Shown: piece after piece, positions 1-3,089 of the stretch
Layout of the letters: each line of letters opens with the position of its first letter
Position numbering within the stretch: position 1 is the first letter of the stretch
Source: an uncultured Halieaceae bacterium
GTDB lineage: Bacteria > Pseudomonadota > Gammaproteobacteria > Pseudomonadales > Halieaceae
Assembly (NCBI GenBank): GCA_913063005.1
Contig: CAJXZI010000143.1
Coordinates: 1 to 5,698, forward strand
Reading direction: 5' to 3'
Length of the DNA stretch: 5,698 bases
Position numbers and translations under genes: made by a program
Notes under the pieces: model-generated
The model's database searches: none
The model's input: only the letters and a program-made list of their open reading frames with translations
What the model was told of the DNA's origin: nothing

Positions 1-62
1 TCGATATGGTCATAGACCCCGCTGAAAGTCGTGCCGTGATCTTGCGAGGTCTGGGTTTGTAA
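1..62 (+). CDS. 3' end of an upstream gene, possibly an acyl-CoA carboxylase carboxyltransferase subunit
   Basis: An open frame enters from the left edge (first full codon at position 3) and ends with TAA at 60-62. The 19 visible residues read DMVIDPAESRAVILRGLGL. The D-x-VIDP-x-(E/D)-(S/T)-R pattern followed by a short hydrophobic tail resembles the extreme C-terminus of biotin-dependent carboxyltransferase beta subunits (methylcrotonyl-, geranyl- or propionyl-CoA carboxylase type), where VIDPRDTR-like sequence precedes the end. This rests on one short motif, so the family is a suggestion and the substrate cannot be told. It does not look like the end of ImuA, the protein usually encoded before imuB. 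The last codons (from about 35) already fit the 15-bp repeat that fills the following intergenic DNA, so the native C-terminus may have been altered by the array or may have seeded it. Confidence 0.5.
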   Translation, partial: DMVIDPAESRAVILRGLGL

Positions 63-319
63 GTTTCGGGTTTACGAGACACTAGTTTGTGAGACTCAGA
101 CTTACTAGTCCTGAGTTTACGAGGCTCAGGTTCGTAAGATTTGATTTTCCTAAACCTGAGTTTACGAGATCCAGATTCGTGAGATCTGGGCTTGTGAGGC
201 CTGAGTATGCAAGTTCTAAGTTTGAGAGTCCTGGGCGTGTAAGACCTCGGTGTATAAAGCGTTAACTTTTACGCTCCTCGTGTGTGGGGCTTTGACTCTT
301 AATGCCTGCGTGCAAGAAA
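35..319. repeat. Diverged 15-bp tandem repeat array, about 19 units, purine/pyrimidine pattern conserved
   Basis: Cutting the sequence every 15 bases from position 35 gives aligned units with consensus CCTGAGTTTACGAGA. The best copies are at 110-124 and 155-169, which agree at 14 of 15 bases. Most differences are transitions, so the pattern YYYRRRYYYRYRRRR holds even where bases differ: by hand count about 208 of 225 positions in the 15 units from 35 to 259 fit it, and units at 65, 110, 125, 155, 170 and 185 fit perfectly. Four further units to 319 fit less well (3-5 misfits each). The YYYRRR part is self-complementary, so neighbouring units can pair, for example CCTGAG (110-115) with CTCAGG (125-130). 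The array begins inside the upstream gene's last codons. It is unlikely to encode protein: the frame continuing that gene has repeated TAA/TGA stops after position 62. There are no spacers, so it is not CRISPR. Function is unknown. Confidence 0.85.
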
Positions 320-333
320 TAAGCAAAGCCCCA
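285..333 (+). other. 10-bp perfect inverted repeat (possible stem-loop) at the end of the array
   Basis: TGGGGCTTTG at 285-294 is the exact reverse complement of CAAAGCCCCA at 324-333, with a 29-base loop. In RNA this would give a 10-bp stem, half of it G-C. No T-run follows the right arm, so it is not a standard intrinsic terminator. It could mark the 3' end of the upstream transcript or be structure within the leader of a read-through transcript entering imuB. It lies upstream of the LexA box, so transcripts started at that box would not contain it. Confidence 0.4.
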
Positions 334-443
334 ACTCGATCAAAATACCCATAAATGCAAAACCGCACTTGCTCCAAGGAGCCCATCATTATACTGTATA
401 AATAAACAGTATTAGTGTGGTTTAAGTGCTTTGGCTTTGCTTA
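320..443 (+). other. Long-range 11-bp inverted repeat linking the intergenic DNA to imuB codons 3-6
   Basis: TAAGCAAAGCC at 320-330 is the perfect reverse complement of GGCTTTGCTTA at 433-443, which lies within imuB codons 3-6. The same left arm overlaps the right arm of the 285-333 stem, so the two pairings exclude each other. Only a transcript that began upstream of 320 could form it, and it would then enclose the imuB start codon (426) in the loop. A regulatory role is inference, and an 11-base match at this distance could be chance. Confidence 0.3.
394..409 (+). promoter_or_regulatory. LexA (SOS) box of imuB
   Basis: CTGTATAAATAAACAG matches the gammaproteobacterial LexA operator CTGT-N8-ACAG exactly, and the palindrome extends outward to TACTG...CAGTA (392-411). 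It lies 16 bases before the imuB start codon. Possible -10 elements overlap it (TATACT at 390-395 or TATAAA at 397-402), with a weak TTGCTC at 369-374 as a possible -35, so bound LexA would block RNA polymerase directly. If the internal TATAAA is the -10, transcription would start around 409 and the leader would be only about 15-20 bases. ImuB is a known SOS-induced gene, which supports the assignment. Confidence 0.93.
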
Positions 444-1868
444 CACTTTCCGAAACTCCCTCTTGAAGCATTGGCCTCCAAGCCCGTGTGTAATGATGAT
501 GTTTTGCGCGTTGTCATTGAGGGGCAGCGGGCCATTACCTGTGACGATGAAGTTGAGGCACTCGGGGTGACACCCGGGCTCAAACAATCCACTGTAAGTG
601 GGTTACTCAGCGGTCACCCGCTTAAACTGCTATCCAGAGCCCCTGAAGAAGAACTCAAAGTGCTCAAGCGCCTTCGGCAATGGGCTTATTCGATTACCCC
701 CACCCTAAGGTTATGGCGAGATGACTGCCTTCAGTTAGAAATCGGTCGCTGCTTATTAGTCCATGGCGGCTTAGAGCGCTTGATCGAAAAGATCACTGCC
801 GAACTCGACCGGCGTGGCTTTACGACACATATTGGTATAGGCCCAAGCCAGGAAAGCGCCTGGCTGTTCAGTCAAACCAGCCTCATCCCTGAAGTATCGC
901 AACTCGATGAGGGTGCATCTCTGGTGGCGCGGTTGGGCCCGATTGCCCTTAACCGACTTGATGGGTTTGAAAAAGATGTCTCTGCACTCAATAAGGCCGG
1001 CGTTCATCGCTTCGGTGAACTCCTAGCACTCCCTCCAGAGAGCCTAAAACGACGCTGCAGTCAGACGTTCTGTCACTGGATAGATCGACTTTTGTGTCGG
1101 GTTGAAGTGGCCGTTGAAGACTTCCACCCAGAACCCGAGTACAGCGATATCGCTTGGCTTGGCTACGGGTCTACAAACAATCAGGAACTCATCTACCCCA
1201 TGGAGCAGTTGCTTCAGGACTTCTCACAGTTCCTGAGAAACACCCAACTGCAGACACAGCATATACGCTGGGACTTCATTGCAACACAAGGCGAAAGCCC
1301 TCAACTACACGTACATAGCAGTGAGTGCCATAACGACTCAGCACGTTGGCTTGAGCAATCTCGCTTAAAGTTGGAGCATCTTCAGTTCGATGATCTCATC
1401 GAGGGCATCTCACTCACCGCCTGCGAGCTCAGCTTGGCGCAACTCACAACACAAGACCTATTCCTCGAGTCAAAACATCAAGAGCCTTTATCGCAACTCA
1501 TTGATCGCCTTCGTAGCCGACTGGGTTTTCAGGCCGTGTCACACGTTTATGAGCGTGCCGAGCACTTGCCCGAGCACTGCTCGTTTGTAGACTCTAATCA
1601 GCTCGACACCCCAATAGCCAAGGCAAAAAACCTGCGTCGCCCTTTTTGGTTACTCGAGTCACCACAACCCATTAGCCAGCGCGGTAATCAACTGTATTGG
1701 CTGGATGCACTGGAGATTGTCAGTGGACCTGAGCGTCTCGAAGACTGCTGGTGGAGCCAACCGACAAGTCGAGATTATTACATCGCCAAAACAGGTGGAG
1801 GCCAGCCGGTCTGGATATTCCAAGACCGACACAATCGCTGCTGGTTCCTACAAGGAATCTTCGAATAA
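426..1868 (+). CDS. imuB: ImuB, non-catalytic Y-family polymerase-like mutasome hub
   Basis: The product has 480 residues, normal for ImuB. In the known system ImuB is a Y-family polymerase homologue without catalytic activity that binds the sliding clamp and brings ImuA and DnaE2 to lesions for error-prone synthesis. The N-terminus (LWLCLHFPKLPLEAL) is typical of ImuB and lacks the acidic motif I of active Y-family enzymes; the usual second acidic site is also absent, the region reading LEIGRCLLVHGGLERL (104-119). The little-finger-like region is central. QDLFL at 343-347 resembles the clamp-binding consensus QL(S/D)LF. The conserved ImuB tail is present: RPFWLLESPQPI (405-416), GPERLEDCWW (434-443) and RDYYIAKTGGGQPVWIF (449-465). 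GTG at 426 is the earliest start because TAA at 423-425 is directly upstream in frame, and the MLWLCL start fits the family. No clear Shine-Dalgarno precedes it. The gene is led by its own LexA box, and no imuA lies upstream. DinB/UmuC is excluded by the lost catalytic residues and the ImuB tail. Confidence 0.95.
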   Translation: MLWLCLHFPKLPLEALASKPVCNDDVLRVVIEGQRAITCDDEVEALGVTPGLKQSTVSGLLSGHPLKLLSRAPEEELKVLKRLRQWAYSITPTLRLWRDDCLQLEIGRCLLVHGGLERLIEKITAELDRRGFTTHIGIGPSQESAWLFSQTSLIPEVSQLDEGASLVARLGPIALNRLDGFEKDVSALNKAGVHRFGELLALPPESLKRRCSQTFCHWIDRLLCRVEVAVEDFHPEPEYSDIAWLGYGSTNNQELIYPMEQLLQDFSQFLRNTQLQTQHIRWDFIATQGESPQLHVHSSECHNDSARWLEQSRLKLEHLQFDDLIEGISLTACELSLAQLTTQDLFLESKHQEPLSQLIDRLRSRLGFQAVSHVYERAEHLPEHCSFVDSNQLDTPIAKAKNLRRPFWLLESPQPISQRGNQLYWLDALEIVSGPERLEDCWWSQPTSRDYYIAKTGGGQPVWIFQDRHNRCWFLQGIFE

Positions 1869-1875
1869 CGCAATG

Positions 1876-1907
1876 TTTCACTAATGTGACTCTTTTATTT
1901 CACTAAT
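1876..1907 (+). repeat. Direct repeat TTTCACTAAT spaced 22 bp, upstream of the small exported-protein gene
   Basis: TTTCACTAAT occurs at 1876-1885 and again at 1898-1907, a start-to-start spacing of 22 bp, close to two helical turns. A weaker half-match, TTTCAGTTAAG, follows at 1909-1919. The second copy overlaps TAATAT (1904-1909), a possible -10. Helically phased direct repeats near a promoter are often regulator sites, but no regulator can be named, and the sequence is AT-rich enough for chance to play a part. Confidence 0.35.
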
Positions 1908-1960
1908 ATTTCAGTTAAGTTACAAAGCTAGTGACAAATAGGTGTGGAAAAGCCACGCAA

Positions 1961-1991
1961 CGCTGTGAAGCGATAGCACGCCGTGAGGCGT
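1961..1991 (+). promoter_or_regulatory. Two tandem GUGA-tetraloop hairpins in the leader of the small exported-protein gene
   Basis: Two short hairpins share the same loop: CGCT-GTGA-AGCG (1961-1972) and ACGCC-GTGA-GGCGT (1978-1991). GUGA is a GNRA tetraloop. The core stems differ only at the loop-closing pair, T-A in the first and C-G in the second, a compensatory change that keeps the pairing. The second hairpin abuts the Shine-Dalgarno, sharing base 1991 with it, so it could affect ribosome access or mRNA stability. ACGC occurs at 1955-1958 and again at 1978-1981, and either could pair with GCGT at 1988-1991, which allows an alternative fold. I do not recognise a known riboswitch class. 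Confidence 0.5.
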
Positions 1992-1997
1992 AAGGAG
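1991..1997 (+). promoter_or_regulatory. Shine-Dalgarno TAAGGAG that fixes the start at 2004
   Basis: TAAGGAG lies 6 bases before ATG 2004 and is a near-ideal ribosome binding site. It sits inside the longer reading frame that could start at GTG 1983, which argues that 1983 is not the real start. Confidence 0.85.
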
Positions 1998-2003
1998 ACC
2001 AGA

Positions 2004-2360
2004 ATGAAAACGATAAAGAACTTAGCAATAAGCCTCTGCGTTTTAGGAGGCATGTATACCTCAGGAGCATCCGCTGAGGTCGTTCAAGACTGCGTACTGA
2101 GCGGTGAAGTCGTCAGTGTAAATCAGCAGTCCTCTGACAAGATGCGCGTCCGATTCCATAAGATGGAGCACGGCGAGCTTGCAAACTGCAATTTAAAAGG
2201 CCGAGCCAAACGCGGTCGAGTCGATGCAGATATTACGATGGAAGGCCTTGAGCTACCGAAAGGCTCAAAGGTTACTTATGCCTTCCAGCAGACACGATCA
2301 GAAGCCAATTGGCAGCTACTCAGTGTTCAGCGCCCTGTATTGCTGACGTCGAAAGACTAA
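2004..2360 (+). CDS. Small exported (periplasmic) protein of unknown function
   Basis: The product has 118 residues and I recognise no family. Residues 1-24 look like a Sec signal peptide: basic MKTIKN, a hydrophobic stretch LAISLCVLGGM, and an ASA cleavage motif ending at residue 24. No lipobox is visible, and the Cys at position 12 lies inside the hydrophobic core. The predicted mature protein is about 94 residues with two cysteines (C30, C62) that could form a disulfide. It is mostly polar and probably beta-rich, with a basic patch KGRAKRGRVD (65-74). ATG 2004 is chosen because of the Shine-Dalgarno 6 bases upstream and because translation from there opens directly with the signal peptide. 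The gene follows imuB by 135 bp on the same strand with no convincing terminator between them, and an intrinsic terminator follows its stop, so SOS read-through from imuB is possible though not shown. Its own promoter may lie near TAATAT at 1904-1909. Confidence 0.8.
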   Translation: MKTIKNLAISLCVLGGMYTSGASAEVVQDCVLSGEVVSVNQQSSDKMRVRFHKMEHGELANCNLKGRAKRGRVDADITMEGLELPKGSKVTYAFQQTRSEANWQLLSVQRPVLLTSKD

Positions 2361-2379
2361 GTCGCAAACAATCATTACG

Positions 2380-2416
2380 GCGCCACCTGGATTACCTCCA
2401 CGTGGCGCTTTTTATT
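2380..2416 (+). terminator. Intrinsic terminator after the small exported-protein gene
   Basis: GCGCCAC (2380-2386) pairs with GTGGCGC (2402-2408). After one C/C mismatch the stem continues TGG (2388-2390) with CCA (2398-2400) around a 7-base loop, giving 10 paired bases in all. TTTTTATT follows at 2409-2416. This is a typical Rho-independent terminator on the + strand, 19 bases after the stop at 2360. It may also help end the converging blc transcript, but on the - strand the stem lacks a good T-run. Confidence 0.9.
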
Positions 2417-2465
2417 GCCTGATTCTCAGCCCCTATTAATACGGTGACGGCATATCAGCAGTGCG

Positions 2466-2981
2466 TCACTGCCCCGTCACTGGCCAAATCAGCTCAGATG
2501 TATCGAAACCAAGCTGCTCGCTTTTCGCCAAAAAGGCTTCTCGCACCGACTCAGTTACTTCGGGTTCGCGCGATAACAACCACAAATAATCGGTGTTGTA
2601 GCCAGCGACAAACGCGTAACTGTAATCCTCAGCGAGTTCAAAGACTGCGTAGGTTCCATAAAACGGGCCAAAAAATGACACCTTCAAGTGAGCAACGTCC
2701 TCGGCTCCCATTGGCTTAGCAACACCCTCGGCTTGGCGCCATTCGCCCTTCTCCGTGTTAAACCCTTTGTTCAACACCGAAATCGATCCATCCTCATTAG
2801 CTCCATAAGTCGCTGTAACACGCTCGAGGTTGCGCTCGAAACTGTGGTCCAAGCGCGCAATTTCGTGCCAAGTCCCCAAGTAGCGCTCGGAGTCAAAGCC
2901 GGTAACCGGCGTTACACCATCGGGTAAACCAGTACAGGCACTGAGTATAAAAAGCGATAACACGCCAAGTCGCTTGAGCAT
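2466..2981 (-). CDS. blc: Blc-type outer-membrane lipocalin lipoprotein
   Basis: The product has 171 residues, close to the size of E. coli Blc. It starts with a lipoprotein signal peptide whose lipobox LSAC places the lipidated Cys at residue 16. Thr at +2 is not the Asp that retains lipoproteins in the inner membrane, so outer-membrane anchoring is expected. The lipocalin signature YLGTWHEIARLDHSFER (34-50) carries the G-x-W motif (G36, W38) and is nearly identical to bacterial lipocalins. VSFFGPFYGTYAVFEL (101-116) and DYLWLLSREP (131-140) are the other typical blocks of the beta-barrel. Family members bind fatty acids or lysophospholipids and are linked to envelope stress; the ligand here is inferred. 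The ATG at 2981 has an ideal Shine-Dalgarno. The gene converges on the small exported-protein gene and diverges from dnaE2, with 108 bp between the two starts, so the LexA box lies in a shared upstream region. Confidence 0.93.
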   Translation of the reverse strand: MLKRLGVLSLFILSACTGLPDGVTPVTGFDSERYLGTWHEIARLDHSFERNLERVTATYGANEDGSISVLNKGFNTEKGEWRQAEGVAKPMGAEDVAHLKVSFFGPFYGTYAVFELAEDYSYAFVAGYNTDYLWLLSREPEVTESVREAFLAKSEQLGFDTSELIWPVTGQ

Positions 2982-2987
2982 GGATGA

Positions 2988-2994
2988 CCTCCTT
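2988..2994 (-). promoter_or_regulatory. Shine-Dalgarno AAGGAGG of blc
   Basis: On the - strand AAGGAGG lies 6 bases before the ATG at 2981, which confirms that start. It is much stronger than anything preceding the two SOS genes in this window. Confidence 0.85.
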
Positions 2995-3063
2995 TTGGTA
3001 AATCACTGACAGAGTATGAACGACTATTCATTGTGATATGAGGATTATTTCAAAAAGCCTATA

Positions 3064-3079
3064 CTGTATAAAAAAACAG
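3064..3079 (+). promoter_or_regulatory. LexA (SOS) box of dnaE2
   Basis: CTGTATAAAAAAACAG is a perfect CTGT-N8-ACAG operator. With its flanks (3060-3082) it matches the imuB box region (390-412) at every base but one (A3073 versus T403). It ends 10 bases before the dnaE2 ATG and overlaps possible -10 elements TATACT (3060-3065) and TATAAA (3067-3072). It lies 83 bases from the divergent blc start codon, so LexA could in principle also affect blc, but I see no clear blc promoter overlapping the box. Confidence 0.94.
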
Positions 3080-3089
3080 TATTTAAAAG

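Noticed and set aside
1..62. C-terminus of ImuA, expected just before imuB
   Set aside because: The visible residues (VIDPAESR) resemble carboxyltransferase ends rather than ImuA, and a long non-coding gap plus a LexA box separates them from imuB.
35..319. CRISPR array
   Set aside because: Units are contiguous 15-mers without spacers, individual copies are poorly conserved, and no cas genes are visible.
35..319. Pentapeptide-repeat or other repeat-protein coding region (15 bp = 5 codons)
   Set aside because: The frame continuing the upstream gene is interrupted by TAA/TGA in many units. The opposite strand also meets stops (for example TAG from CTAGTTTGT at 82-90), and no start or ribosome binding site fits.
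771..1007. Open frame on the - strand inside imuB
   Set aside because: It overlaps conserved ImuB coding sequence, has no recognisable product and no ribosome binding site: a shadow frame.
1390..1590. Alternative + frame inside imuB
   Set aside because: It shadows the conserved C-terminal half of ImuB and its translation resembles no protein.
1878..1900. Intrinsic terminator after imuB (TCAC-TAAT-GTGA followed by a T-rich stretch)
   Set aside because: The stem has only four pairs and the T-run is interrupted, too weak to call.
1885..1904. CRP-type site (TGTGA...TCAC)
   Set aside because: The half-sites are about ten bases apart instead of the six needed for a CRP operator.
1945..1997. Cyclic-di-GMP (GEMM-I) riboswitch, suggested by GAAAAGCCACGCAA followed by a GNRA loop
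   Set aside because: Only the CACGCA start and a GNRA loop agree. The second helix, tetraloop receptor and overall length of about 80-90 bases are missing before the Shine-Dalgarno.
1983..2003. Upstream GTG start for the small exported protein
   Set aside because: It would place the Shine-Dalgarno inside the gene, start within a hairpin loop and add seven charged residues before the signal peptide.
2444..2927. Two + strand frames across the lipocalin gene
   Set aside because: They are antisense to a complete lipocalin with lipobox and signature motifs; their translations are low-complexity and lack supporting signals.
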